A stretch of DNA of 64,000 nt from JALHNF01 sp031972295. GTDB lineage: Bacteria; Patescibacteriota; Minisyncoccia; Phycocordibacterales; UBA5272. The translations under genes were made by a program, and so were the position numbers. Under the pieces are notes generated by a model, which had not been told where the DNA came from, ran no database searches, and was given only the letters and a program-made list of their open reading frames with translations. This document shows, one piece after another, positions 1 to 8,190 of the stretch (the first letter of the stretch is position 1; the number at the start of each line of letters is the position of its first letter). The stretch lies in contig DALYEZ010000001.1 of NCBI GenBank assembly GCA_031972295.1, positions 59,392 through 123,391 on the forward strand, given 5' to 3'.

Positions 1-1
1 A

Positions 2-352
2 TTGCCAAAAAATCACGGTATTGGATATGACGCGTCATTTATTACAAACAGAGACACAAAAATTGCAGTCGTACCTGTAGGCTATTACGATGGTATTCCG
101 CGAAGCGCATCGAATAAGGGCTGGATGCTTGTAAAAGGGAAGCGTGTGCCTCTGAGAGGAAAAGTAATGATGAATATGTGTGTACTTGATATTACCGACC
201 TGGATGTAGAAGTAGAGGATGAGGTGGTTATCATAGGAAGACAGCTAAAAAACAATATCTCAGTTGAAGATTGGGCAAATTATTCTGGGACAATAAATTA
301 CGAAATAGTAACAAAAATAAACCCTCTTTTGTTAAGAATATTTGCTAAATAA
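2..352 (+). CDS. alr: Alanine racemase, C-terminal part (cut by window edge)
   Basis: The last 116 residues of a PLP-dependent alanine racemase, which makes D-alanine for peptidoglycan in the cytoplasm. The visible part is the C-terminal beta domain: GYDASF fits the region of the catalytic tyrosine, followed by VGYYDGIPR and the MNMCVLDIT segment typical of the family. The reading frame is open to the left edge, so the N-terminal PLP barrel lies outside the window and the true start cannot be seen. It ends with TAA just before a promoter for the next gene. Confidence 0.88.
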   Translation: MPKNHGIGYDASFITNRDTKIAVVPVGYYDGIPRSASNKGWMLVKGKRVPLRGKVMMNMCVLDITDLDVEVEDEVVIIGRQLKNNISVEDWANYSGTINYEIVTKINPLLLRIFAK

Positions 353-370
353 GATTTATCGTGTTATTAT
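342..370 (+). promoter_or_regulatory. Promoter for the 85-aa gene at 410
   Basis: TTGCTA at 342-347 and TATTAT at 365-370 are separated by 17 nt. The predicted transcript has a leader of about 33 nt that carries a GAGGAGG ribosome binding site just before the ATG at 410. Confidence 0.5.
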
Positions 371-409
371 GCTCCCAACCAAGAACATTCATTCCTTGAG
401 GAGGCTTCC

Positions 410-667
410 ATGTCTGAGCAAGAAGAGAGATACTTCATTTTCACAAAAGGGCAATATACGGCTATATACGGAGAAGTTTTGAGGTTCTTACGAAGTGCAC
501 ATCCTTTTCTGGCAACAGAAAGCGTAGTGTCTGACAAATCTGGGCAAGCTATGCAATACATTCGTAGCAAAGTTAGCCCAGAAAAAAGGCGTGCCGAGGA
601 AGGTGTGTTTTTGAATAAAGAAGAAGAGGGATTCTTACAAGATTTCCTCGCTTCAGAAATGTGTTAA
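410..667 (+). CDS. Small hypothetical protein, 85 aa
   Basis: I do not recognise the family. The protein is soluble, charged and probably helical in its second half, with no signal peptide or membrane segment. It starts after a strong Shine-Dalgarno sequence (GAGGAGG, 6-7 nt before ATG) and has its own promoter and terminator, so it is a single-gene unit. This makes it the first member of the Shine-Dalgarno gene class that is scattered through the window between leaderless housekeeping genes. Confidence 0.7.
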   Translation: MSEQEERYFIFTKGQYTAIYGEVLRFLRSAHPFLATESVVSDKSGQAMQYIRSKVSPEKRRAEEGVFLNKEEEGFLQDFLASEMC

Positions 668-683
668 AAATATCCAAGAAACA

Positions 684-737
684 AAACCCCATAAGCCTCC
701 GACGCAAAGTGCGCTGGATGCTTATGGGGTTTCTTTG
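684..737 (+). terminator. Intrinsic terminator after the 85-aa gene
   Basis: A 13-bp stem pairs 684-696 with 720-732, followed by a T-rich stretch. The -10 box of the next gene begins only 8 nt later. Confidence 0.75.
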
Positions 738-752
738 TTGTATAATAGCCCC

Positions 753-1388
753 ATGGTAATCACATATCACGGAAAGCAATTCTTTAAGGTCCAGTTTGGG
801 GACACTATTTTTGCTTTTAATCCAATCTCTAAAGACTACAAATCGCTAAGTGGTAAAAGCACTCGTTTTGGAGCCTCTGTAGCACTCATCACAACAGACT
901 TACCTGAATGCAATGGTGCAGAGCAGGTTGCTTATGCCGGAAAGGACCCCTTTGTTATCACAGGGCCAGGAGAATATGAAGTAGGTGGGAACTTTATCAA
1001 AGGCATCTACGGCGAAACAACTGTAGGTAAAGAAAAGAAAGTGAATACAGCATATGTAACCACAATTGATAATATTAAAATTGCATTCCTAGGATTTTCA
1101 TCTGGCAAATTAACAGGGGATGTGAAAGAGCTCGCAGATCAGGTGGATATTCTTTTCGTCCCCGTAGGCGAGGAAACAGACGGACAAATGAATTACCACG
1201 ATGCGCATGCGGCAGTTGTTGCACTTGAACCAAAACTTATCATCCCTATGGGCTACAACGAAAAAACGCTCCCACTTTTCTTAAAAGAAGCTGGTGTTAA
1301 GCAGCTCGAAGCAGTTGAAAAGCTCACCCTCAAGCGAAAAGATTTGGACGGAAAAAGTGGTGAAATCATTATCTTAAGCGAAGAATAG
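753..1388 (+). CDS. MBL-fold metal-dependent hydrolase-like protein
   Basis: A 211-residue protein of the metallo-beta-lactamase fold group common in small bacterial genomes (UlaG/YtnP-like or shorter). It shows the alternating strand pattern, GPGEYEVGG near residue 70 and a late HDAHAAVV segment, but the full HxHxDH zinc motif is not evident, so catalytic activity is uncertain. ATG at 753 is preferred over an upstream in-frame TTG at 735 because TATAAT at 741-746 sits 7 nt before it; the mRNA should start at or next to the ATG. The gene is followed 11 nt later by a small membrane protein. Confidence 0.7.
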   Translation: MVITYHGKQFFKVQFGDTIFAFNPISKDYKSLSGKSTRFGASVALITTDLPECNGAEQVAYAGKDPFVITGPGEYEVGGNFIKGIYGETTVGKEKKVNTAYVTTIDNIKIAFLGFSSGKLTGDVKELADQVDILFVPVGEETDGQMNYHDAHAAVVALEPKLIIPMGYNEKTLPLFLKEAGVKQLEAVEKLTLKRKDLDGKSGEIIILSEE

Positions 1389-1399
1389 AGCATCTTTCT

Positions 1400-1714
1400 A
1401 TGCGCCTCCTTACAGCACTCCGGCGACTAGAGAATCAAAAAAAGGATCTTTTTATTCTGGTAACGACTTGTCTACTCACGGCATGTATCGTTATTTTCGG
1501 TTTTTTTTATACAAAGCCTTCTTTCTTTTACTCACAAAAAGAGGGGGCTGAGAACACACAAACCACCAGCACATTTACCTCTTTTCTTAGTGATGCAAAG
1601 GCGACCATGTCACCTGCATTTTCAAATATAAAAGAAGGGGTTAGTAGTGTATCTGAAGGCTATAAAAACAGTAGTTTTAAAGATTTCTTTGTTCCAAAAA
1701 AAGATCAAAACTGA
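1400..1714 (+). CDS. Small single-pass membrane protein, 104 aa
   Basis: Unknown family. A basic N-terminus (RRLENQKK) is followed by one hydrophobic helix at about residues 17-37 and a Ser/Thr-rich, low-complexity outside region. It lies 11 nt after the MBL-fold gene and 17 nt before gyrA, so it probably shares a transcript with the former. Its last codons overlap the -10 box of gyrA. It ends in TGA, which shows that TGA is a stop in this genome. Confidence 0.6.
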   Translation: MRLLTALRRLENQKKDLFILVTTCLLTACIVIFGFFYTKPSFFYSQKEGAENTQTTSTFTSFLSDAKATMSPAFSNIKEGVSSVSEGYKNSSFKDFFVPKKDQN

Positions 1715-1720
1715 TATACT
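1712..1720 (+). promoter_or_regulatory. Extended -10 promoter of gyrA
   Basis: TG-A-TATACT at 1712-1720 is an extended -10 element. The predicted start site is about 5 nt before the ATG at 1732, leaving no room for a Shine-Dalgarno sequence. Confidence 0.55.
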
Positions 1721-1731
1721 AGTAAGCATCT

Positions 1732-4200
1732 ATGGCACGAAAGAACGAACCAGAAAGCGAAAGTGGAGTTGTCCGTCTTGGAAACGAGATCATACCGGCA
1801 GATATCGCGGGAGAAATGCGTACCGCCTACCTTGACTACGCGATGAGTGTCATTACCTCACGTGCTCTTCCTGATGCTCGTGATGGATTAAAACCAGTGC
1901 ATCGCCGTATTCTCTTTTCAATGTATGAAAATGGACTCACTCCAACTGCAAAGTTTCGAAAATCAGCAACAGTAGTCGGAGATGTGCTTGGTAGCTACCA
2001 CCCTCACGGTGACGCTTCCGTGTACGACGCGATGGTGAAAATGGCACAAGACTTTTCATTCCGTTACCCGCTCGTTCTTGGACAAGGTAACTTCGGATCA
2101 ATCGACGGTGACAATGCCGCCGCGTATCGTTATACCGAAGCAAAAATGTCTCGAATTTCAACAGAAATTTTACGAGATATTAACAAAGAAACAGTTGATT
2201 TTGTTTCAAACTACGATGGACGTAAAAAAGAACCGACCGTACTTCCAACAGCAGTTCCAAACCTTCTCTTAAACGGTACCTTAGGTATTGCGGTTGGAAT
2301 GGCGACCAACATTCCTCCTCATAATTTAGGAGAAGTTGTTGATGCGTCTATCTATCTTCTTGAAAACGATGACGCAACTACAGAAGACCTATTACAATTT
2401 GTAAAAGGGCCAGACTTTCCAACAGGAGGTGTTGCTTTTGGTCAAAACGATATCGCGCGCGCCTATGCCACAGGGCGAGGTGGTGTTGTATGTCGTGGTG
2501 AGGCAGAAGTGGTGGAACAAAAAGGTGAGCAATACCAAATTATCATCACCTCACTTCCATACCGTGTTGTAAAAACAAATCTTATCGAAAGCATTGCTGA
2601 CCTCGTGCGTGACAAAAAAATTGAAGGTATCCGCGCGCTTCGTGATGAATCTACAAAAGATATCCGTATTGTTGTTGAACTTAAAAATGGCACAAATCCT
2701 CAGAGTATTTTAAATTATCTCTATCGACATACTGAGCTTGAAACAACGTTCCACTTTAACTGCGTAGCGCTTGTTGAAGGTATTCCGCAAACACTTTCGC
2801 TCAAAAACTTTCTATCAGAATTTACTAAGCACCGCAAAGAAGTTGTCCGTAGACGCACAGAATATGACCTCCGGAAGGCTGAAGAGCGCGAGCATATTTT
2901 ACTTGGGCTTAAAAAAGCACTTGATCATATTGATGAAATAATCAAGCTCATTAAAGCTTCTAAAGACACTCCTACTGCGCATAAAAATTTAATAGATAAG
3001 TTTAAATTTAGTGCCATTCAAGCAACGGCAATTCTTGAAATGAAACTCCAGAAACTTGCTGGACTCGAACGTAAAAAAATTGAAGACGAACTCGCAGAGG
3101 TTCAAGATTTAATTGCCGAACTTAAAAGTATTCTTTCAAACATAAAGAAGATGGTAAAAATTATCATCGATGAACTTCGTGATATTAAAGAAAAGTACGG
3201 AGATGAGCGACGAACAAAGATTGTTAAGGGTGCAGTCGCAAATCTTTCACAAGAAGACTTTATTGCAGATGATGAGCACGTGCTTGTATACACTTCGGGA
3301 GGCTATGTAAAAAGAACTGACCCTGCTGAATTCCGCATGCAAAATCGTGGCGGAGTTGGTGTTGTTGACCTTGACGCTAAAGAAGAAGACTTCATTACTC
3401 ACATTCTTACCGCCTCAGCCCACAGCGATCTTCTCTTCTTTACTGATCGCGGAAAGGCATACCAACTTAAAATGTACGACATTCCTGAAGGCAAACGTGC
3501 AACTCGTGGTAAGTCAATCATGAACTTTTTGCAGATTCAAGCAAACGAAAAAGTAACATCTATTCTTGTCATGCCAAAAGGTACAAAGCAAAAATCTCTT
3601 GCGCTCATGATGGTTACTAAAAATGGTACAGCTAAGAAATCTTCAGCTGATAGTTTTAGAGACGTGCGCCGTAGTGGTATCATCGCTATTCGTCTTGACC
3701 CAGGAGACGAACTTCTTTCAGCACTTTTTGTAGAGAAAGGTGATGAAGTAATTCTAGCAACTTCTGATGGACAATCTATTCGTTTTAAAGAAAGTGATAT
3801 TCGAGAAATGGGTCGCGCGGCCGGAGGTGTACGTGGTATGGCAATTGATAAAGGTGACTACCTGGTAAACGCAGACGTTATCCGGAAAGATATGAAGAAT
3901 CCAGAATTCTTGGTTATGACCGCAACAGGTAACGGAAAGAAAACGCCACTTGATGAATACAAAACACAAAAAAGAGGTGGTAGCGGTATTAAAACAGTAA
4001 ACGTAACTGCAAAAACAGGACGCCTTGTTATTGGGCGAGTTATTACGGACGATCACACAGAGCTCATTGCTATTTCAAAACGAAGTCAGGTGATAAAAGT
4101 GGATACAAAAGCTATCCCATCACTTGGAAGAAGCACACAAGGTGTTAAAATTATGAAACCACGAGAAGGTGACTCCATTGCATCCCTCACACTTCTTTAA
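1732..4200 (+). CDS. gyrA: DNA gyrase subunit A
   Basis: An 822-residue type IIA topoisomerase A subunit, which breaks and rejoins DNA and with GyrB introduces negative supercoils. DARDGLKPVHRR is near residue 48 and the catalytic tyrosine is Tyr134 in AAAYRYTE. The C-terminal half is a beta-pinwheel. The position of the GyrA box carries QNRGGVG (537-543), a degenerate form of QRRGGKG, while a later blade carries QKRGGSG (746-752), as Gram-positive gyrases often do. gyrB is not in the window. Translation starts almost at the predicted mRNA 5' end. Confusion with ParC is possible but less likely given the full C-terminal domain. Confidence 0.95.
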   Translation: MARKNEPESESGVVRLGNEIIPADIAGEMRTAYLDYAMSVITSRALPDARDGLKPVHRRILFSMYENGLTPTAKFRKSATVVGDVLGSYHPHGDASVYDAMVKMAQDFSFRYPLVLGQGNFGSIDGDNAAAYRYTEAKMSRISTEILRDINKETVDFVSNYDGRKKEPTVLPTAVPNLLLNGTLGIAVGMATNIPPHNLGEVVDASIYLLENDDATTEDLLQFVKGPDFPTGGVAFGQNDIARAYATGRGGVVCRGEAEVVEQKGEQYQIIITSLPYRVVKTNLIESIADLVRDKKIEGIRALRDESTKDIRIVVELKNGTNPQSILNYLYRHTELETTFHFNCVALVEGIPQTLSLKNFLSEFTKHRKEVVRRRTEYDLRKAEEREHILLGLKKALDHIDEIIKLIKASKDTPTAHKNLIDKFKFSAIQATAILEMKLQKLAGLERKKIEDELAEVQDLIAELKSILSNIKKMVKIIIDELRDIKEKYGDERRTKIVKGAVANLSQEDFIADDEHVLVYTSGGYVKRTDPAEFRMQNRGGVGVVDLDAKEEDFITHILTASAHSDLLFFTDRGKAYQLKMYDIPEGKRATRGKSIMNFLQIQANEKVTSILVMPKGTKQKSLALMMVTKNGTAKKSSADSFRDVRRSGIIAIRLDPGDELLSALFVEKGDEVILATSDGQSIRFKESDIREMGRAAGGVRGMAIDKGDYLVNADVIRKDMKNPEFLVMTATGNGKKTPLDEYKTQKRGGSGIKTVNVTAKTGRLVIGRVITDDHTELIAISKRSQVIKVDTKAIPSLGRSTQGVKIMKPREGDSIASLTLL

Positions 4201-4206
4201 ACAAAC

Positions 4207-4740
4207 ATGAACTTCACAAATCCTACAATTCACATAGACGCTCTCGGTCTTAATCCAGGCGATGTAGTTGTAGACCTTGGAGCAGGAAGTGGTGCATATG
4301 CAAAAGTTGCAGCCAGAGCCGTGACAGCACGAGGTACTGTCTACGCAGTTGATCTCAATCGCGATCTTCTCACCCGACTCAAGAAAGACGCGACAGACGA
4401 ACAGTTCCTTAATATCGATACTGTTTGGGGTGACATTGAACGAGAAAATGGCGTACAACTTACCTCACACATTGCAGATGCAATTTTACTTTGCAATACG
4501 CTTTTCATGGTGGAAAACAAGCAGGGACTGTTACAAGAAATAAAACGTATTCTAAAACCAAAAGGAAAAGTACTCATTGTTGAATGGAGTGATTCTCATG
4601 GGGGAGTTGGCCCACACAAAGATCATGTTTTCAGTGAAGTAGAAGCAAAAAACCTTTTTAGTGCCGACGGATTCACTATCTCTCACGCAAGCGACGACGC
4701 ATCGTACCATTATCGATTTGTCGCAACAAACAATATATGA
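4207..4740 (+). CDS. Class I SAM-dependent methyltransferase
   Basis: A 177-residue Rossmann-fold methyltransferase. Motif I VVDLGAGSGAYA (about residues 20-31) binds SAM, AVDLNRDLL is the acidic loop after strand 2, and DAILLCNTLF and PKGKVLIVEW are later strands. The substrate cannot be told. It follows gyrA by 6 nt and its TGA overlaps the ATG of the solute-binding protein gene (ATGA), which suggests translational coupling with it. Confidence 0.82.
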   Translation: MNFTNPTIHIDALGLNPGDVVVDLGAGSGAYAKVAARAVTARGTVYAVDLNRDLLTRLKKDATDEQFLNIDTVWGDIERENGVQLTSHIADAILLCNTLFMVENKQGLLQEIKRILKPKGKVLIVEWSDSHGGVGPHKDHVFSEVEAKNLFSADGFTISHASDDASYHYRFVATNNI

Positions 4741-6059
4741 AAATGTCACCATTTCAACTTGTCATCGTTGGTTTATTTGGGCTCGCTGCGCTTGGAGCTG
4801 TCGGAGTCCTTTCAGGTGTCATAAAACTCCCTCAATCAGCAAATGAAAATCTTTCAGGGAGTGTCACTATGTGGGGTACTATTGATGCAAAGGCTTTTCA
4901 ATTTACTGAAAACTTTCTTCAGTCACAAAACAAAAATATCTCTTTCAAGTACGTACAAAAACCACAGGCAAATTTTGAGTCAGTCTTAAGCGAAGCAATC
5001 GCCTCTGGAAGAGGTCCTGACCTTATTCTTATCTCACAAGAACAAATTTTAAGAAATAAATCAAAGTTAGTACTACAAAAACTCGATGCAGATACAACAC
5101 TTGCGTACAAAAACGCATACATAAACGGCGCTGAACTTTTCCTTACCGAAGAAGGGCTTACGGCACTTCCATTTGGTGTCAATCCACTTGTGATGTATTA
5201 CAATGATCGACTTTTAACTTCTGCTGGCTTCTCAAAGCCACCACAGTATTGGGATGAAATGGAAACATATGTAGACGCTCTCACTGTAAAAAACGACGAC
5301 AAAGACATTCGTCAGTCTGCCATAGCTCTTGGTACTTTTGAAAACCTAGAATATCCGCTGGACATAGTGAGTGCACTCATTCTTCAGACAGGAAATAAAA
5401 TTGTCGAAGGAAAAACAACCTATGACAATACAGACAACGCTCGCACAACCTATCAATCATACCTCGCAACAAATACATCAAACCAGGTTGTTGAATTTTT
5501 TAATGCCTTCTCAAATCCCCAAAAGAAACTCTATTCATGGAACAAGTCACTTCCTGACGATCTAAATGCGTTCACATCAGAACTCATCACTTTCTGGTTT
5601 GGATATCCCACAGACGAAGCTCGTATCGAAGCAAAAAACCAAAATCTCAATTATAAAGTAACTTCAATTCCTCAAATTAGAAATTCAAAGAATCGTCTTA
5701 CCTATGGGAAAATATATGGTATTGGGATTCTAAAGTCGTCGCCAAACAAATCTGCAGCAAGCTTTATTGCCCAAGAACTTACACGTAATGAAGCTCAAAA
5801 AGTAACACTCGAAGATGGGGGATTGCAATACCCATACCGTACAACTCCAACAGGTACCACCAAAAACGACGTATCTGCATTGTTTGCTCGCCAAGCGATA
5901 CAAGTTGTTGGCTATTACATGCCATCATTTGACTTCACCTACGCACTTTTTAATAGTACGTTGAGTCAAATAGCCTCCGGTGCACTTGATACAGATAGAG
6001 GGGTTCAAAGAATAGAAGCTGAATTGAACAATTACATTAGTAAAAATCAATTAAACTAA
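4737..6059 (+). CDS. Membrane-anchored extracellular solute-binding protein
   Basis: A 440-residue protein of the family 1 (sugar-type) ABC solute-binding proteins. It has an uncleaved-looking N-terminal helix (about residues 6-28), no lipobox cysteine, a strand-rich first lobe with GRGPDLILIS, and the typical LPFGVNPLVMYYN hinge region. No permease or ATPase gene is adjacent; instead five pilin-like genes follow directly, the first after 2 nt. Its role may therefore be binding at the cell surface rather than classical transport. The start overlaps the stop of the methyltransferase gene. Confidence 0.8.
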   Translation: MKMSPFQLVIVGLFGLAALGAVGVLSGVIKLPQSANENLSGSVTMWGTIDAKAFQFTENFLQSQNKNISFKYVQKPQANFESVLSEAIASGRGPDLILISQEQILRNKSKLVLQKLDADTTLAYKNAYINGAELFLTEEGLTALPFGVNPLVMYYNDRLLTSAGFSKPPQYWDEMETYVDALTVKNDDKDIRQSAIALGTFENLEYPLDIVSALILQTGNKIVEGKTTYDNTDNARTTYQSYLATNTSNQVVEFFNAFSNPQKKLYSWNKSLPDDLNAFTSELITFWFGYPTDEARIEAKNQNLNYKVTSIPQIRNSKNRLTYGKIYGIGILKSSPNKSAASFIAQELTRNEAQKVTLEDGGLQYPYRTTPTGTTKNDVSALFARQAIQVVGYYMPSFDFTYALFNSTLSQIASGALDTDRGVQRIEAELNNYISKNQLN

Positions 6060-6061
6060 CC

Positions 6062-6550
6062 ATGAAAAAAACTCTCGCAACATTCTTTCTTCTTTCTGCT
6101 TTCACGGTAATTGCGTTTGCTCAACAACCAAGCACAGGCAATGAAGGTGCGCCAAGTACGGGGAATGAGAAGCCTGCATATTGTGCCACTATAGATAGGT
6201 CAGAGTTGGAAACATCTATTGTTCCTTGTGGAAGACAAGTTCATATTTGTTATAGTCCAGAAAATGCACAATGTGAGTTTAAACATCTATTCATTTTAGT
6301 TAACAATATGGCACGAAACTTCATCGTAGTCGTATTTGCACCATTACTCACAATTGTCCTTATGTACATTGGATTTCTATTCATAAAAGATCAAGCAGGG
6401 GCTAAGGTAAAAGCAAAAGCTCTCCTTTTGCGAGTTCTTATTGGTACATTCTTTGTACTTGGAGCGTGGCTTGTAGTAAACTTTATCTTAAGTGCCTTAA
6501 ATGTAGATACAGAGGTCAAAAAACCACTTCAAGGTAACAACACAAACTAA
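6062..6550 (+). CDS. VirB2/TrbC-like pilin paralogue 1
   Basis: 162 residues: a signal peptide (MKKTLATFFLLSAFTVIAFA, cleavage likely after residue 20), a short PSTGN repeat linker, a cysteine-containing insert (four Cys within about 40 residues) and two hydrophobic helices near 83-106 and 120-145 joined by a basic loop. This layout fits the VirB2/TrbC conjugative-pilin superfamily seen in CPR genomes. The insert with CATIDRSELE...CGRQVHICYS is unique among the five neighbours and could form disulfides. Its first 107 nt are almost identical to the next gene. Confidence 0.65.
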   Translation: MKKTLATFFLLSAFTVIAFAQQPSTGNEGAPSTGNEKPAYCATIDRSELETSIVPCGRQVHICYSPENAQCEFKHLFILVNNMARNFIVVVFAPLLTIVLMYIGFLFIKDQAGAKVKAKALLLRVLIGTFFVLGAWLVVNFILSALNVDTEVKKPLQGNNTN

Positions 6551-6658
6551 CATGAAAAAAACTCTTGCAACATTCTTTCTTCTTTCTGCTTTCACGGTAA
6601 TTGCGTTTGCTCAACAACCAAGCACAGGCAATGAAGGTGCGCCAAGTACGGGGAATGA
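6062..6658 (+). repeat. Duplicated 107-nt signal-peptide cassette (6062-6168 and 6552-6658)
   Basis: The first 107 nt of two neighbouring pilin genes differ at one position only (C at 6076, T at 6566), while the rest of the two genes is strongly diverged. The cassette encodes the signal peptide and the PSTGN-repeat linker. This points to recent duplication or gene conversion confined to the 5' end. Confidence 0.9.
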
Positions 6659-6935
6659 CAGCATCTCTATTGTAAACCCAATAGGCCCAGACAATATCCA
6701 GGATCTTCTCGCCACTATTTTAAGTGCTATTGTACAAATCGCAATTCCATTTCTTGTACTCGCGATAATGTATGTTGGATTTCTTTTTGTGGTTGCTCGA
6801 GGTAATCCAGAAAAGCTCGCTCAAGCAAGACAAGCTCTTTTCTACACACTTTTAGGCGCACTCATTATTCTTGGAGCTCAAACTCTCTCAGTTATTTTAA
6901 GCGGTACCATTAACCAACTTACGAATCAAAATTAG
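6552..6935 (+). CDS. VirB2/TrbC-like pilin paralogue 2
   Basis: 127 residues with the same signal peptide and PSTGN linker as the preceding gene, then a classic TrbC/VirB2-like core: a first helix with FLVLAIMYVGFLFVVA, the loop RGNPEKLAQARQ, and a second helix with LLGALIILGAQTLSVIL. Such proteins are inserted in the inner membrane and polymerise into pili in type IV secretion systems. It starts 1 nt after the previous stop and is the most canonical member of the set. Confidence 0.75.
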   Translation: MKKTLATFFLLSAFTVIAFAQQPSTGNEGAPSTGNDSISIVNPIGPDNIQDLLATILSAIVQIAIPFLVLAIMYVGFLFVVARGNPEKLAQARQALFYTLLGALIILGAQTLSVILSGTINQLTNQN

Positions 6936-6943
6936 AAACATTT

Positions 6944-7405
6944 ATGAAATATCTTTTTTCTCTTTCATTATTTGCGCTCCCTCTGGTTGCCCAAGCAGAA
7001 ATTCGAAACCTTGGAGATGTGCTCGCATGGGTACTCAATATAGTAAATGTTTATTTTATTCCACTTCTTGTATCTCTCGCTCTTCTTGCATTCTTTTGGC
7101 GTAACATTGTGGCGCTGGCAAAAAAAGATGAGCTCGTATCAAAAGCAGAAACAAAATGGTACCTCTTTTGGGGAATCATTGCTCTTTTTGTAATGGTATC
7201 TGTGTGGGGACTTGTGGGTATTTTAGCTGATGCGCTTGGTATCAAAAATGTTGTGCCCCAACTCAATACTGGTGACAATCCTAATGATGTAAACATTCCT
7301 GGTTGTGGTGTGCTTGCAGATCCAGAAACCTGTAACCCAGGCGGAGAAGATGGTTCTCCATTTTTTCCTGTTCCACCAGACTATGGGGGAGGTACGCGCC
7401 CATAG
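6944..7405 (+). CDS. VirB2/TrbC-like pilin paralogue 3 with Pro/Gly-rich tail
   Basis: 153 residues: signal peptide MKYLFSLSLFALPLVAQA, two hydrophobic helices (about 35-58 and 78-100) with LALLAFFWRNIV and WGIIALFVMVSVWGLV, then a unique C-terminal tail of about 45 residues with two cysteines (PGCGVL, PETCNPGG) and a proline/glycine-rich end. The WGII-VMVSVWG motif is shared with the next paralogue. The tail may be exposed on a pilus surface. Confidence 0.65.
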   Translation: MKYLFSLSLFALPLVAQAEIRNLGDVLAWVLNIVNVYFIPLLVSLALLAFFWRNIVALAKKDELVSKAETKWYLFWGIIALFVMVSVWGLVGILADALGIKNVVPQLNTGDNPNDVNIPGCGVLADPETCNPGGEDGSPFFPVPPDYGGGTRP

Positions 7406-7473
7406 TTTACTGTGGATAACACTATACTTTTCAAGTTTTTCTTGCGATAATGAAAAGGTACAAAAATATAATT

Positions 7474-7827
7474 ATGAAAAGACTTTTAGCATCAGCTTTT
7501 GTGTTCGTTATCCCCGCAATTGCGTTTGGACAACAACGAATCGGATACCTATTTCAGCAGATTCTTAACTTTATTGCTGACGTAATTCAGTTTTTAGGCC
7601 CAGTTCTTATTTCACTCGCTCTTCTTGCTTTCTTCTACAGTCTTATTCGATACTTGCTCGATAAAGACAATACTGCAAGTTCAAAATCATACCTTGGATA
7701 TTCAATTTTAATTCTCTTTGTAATGGTTTCTATTTGGGGAATTGTTGCTTTCCTTCAGCAAAACCTTGGTATTGGTGACGGACGAGATCTCTACAATACT
7801 CCTGGTGTAAATATCCCGAATCTCTAA
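7474..7827 (+). CDS. VirB2/TrbC-like pilin paralogue 4
   Basis: 117 residues from ATG 7474. An in-frame ATG at 7450 would add eight basic residues before the signal peptide, so the internal start, which gives MKRLLASAFVFVIPAIAFG, is favoured. Two helices follow with ISLALLAFFYSLIRYLL and LILFVMVSIWGIVAFL, closely matching paralogue 3. Promoter-like TATACT and GATAAT boxes lie at 7422-7451, so this gene may have its own start site. Confidence 0.65.
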   Translation: MKRLLASAFVFVIPAIAFGQQRIGYLFQQILNFIADVIQFLGPVLISLALLAFFYSLIRYLLDKDNTASSKSYLGYSILILFVMVSIWGIVAFLQQNLGIGDGRDLYNTPGVNIPNL

Positions 7828-7835
7828 ATCTAAAA

Positions 7836-8123
7836 ATGATAGCGTACGGACAAGAAGTTGACGCCTTTGTTCAAGGGGCAATAGGGAAGTTTGTTGAGAT
7901 AATCATTAATCCAATTATTATTCTCTTTGCCACCGCATCTCTACTTGTCTTTATTTGGGGAATCATTGAGTTTTTGGCTCAAGGAAATAACCCAGAAAAA
8001 GCATCTACTGGTAAAAGGCATATGTTTTGGGGAATCATCGGACTCTTCATCTTCATTGCTTCTATCGGCATCCTACGCATCATCTCAAACACAGTAGCTG
8101 GTCCACAAATTCTTGGAAATTAA
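7836..8123 (+). CDS. VirB2/TrbC-like pilin paralogue 5, no signal peptide
   Basis: 95 residues, the shortest member, without a cleavable signal peptide. It has an amphipathic start, then helices with LLVFIWGIIEFLA and MFWGIIGLFIFIASIGIL around a GNNPEKAS loop that matches the GNPEKLAQ loop of paralogue 2. It follows paralogue 4 by 8 nt and ends the array at a terminator. No VirB4/VirD4 ATPase genes are in the window. Confidence 0.65.
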   Translation: MIAYGQEVDAFVQGAIGKFVEIIINPIIILFATASLLVFIWGIIEFLAQGNNPEKASTGKRHMFWGIIGLFIFIASIGILRIISNTVAGPQILGN

Positions 8124-8151
8124 ACTCTTCAAAAATTCTACGGATAAAAAT

Positions 8152-8185
8152 AAAAGGCGATCGCATCCATGCGTCGCCTTTTTGA
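8152..8185. terminator. Terminator between the convergent pilin array and the SPFH unit
   Basis: A 9-bp stem (8152-8160 with 8174-8182) flanked by A-rich and T-rich runs, able to work in both directions. Confidence 0.7.
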
Positions 8186-8190
8186 TTTCC

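Noticed and set aside
3340..3360. ParC instead of GyrA because of the degenerate GyrA box
   Set aside because: A second box-like QKRGGSG is present at 746-752 and the C-terminal pinwheel is full length, so GyrA remains the better name.
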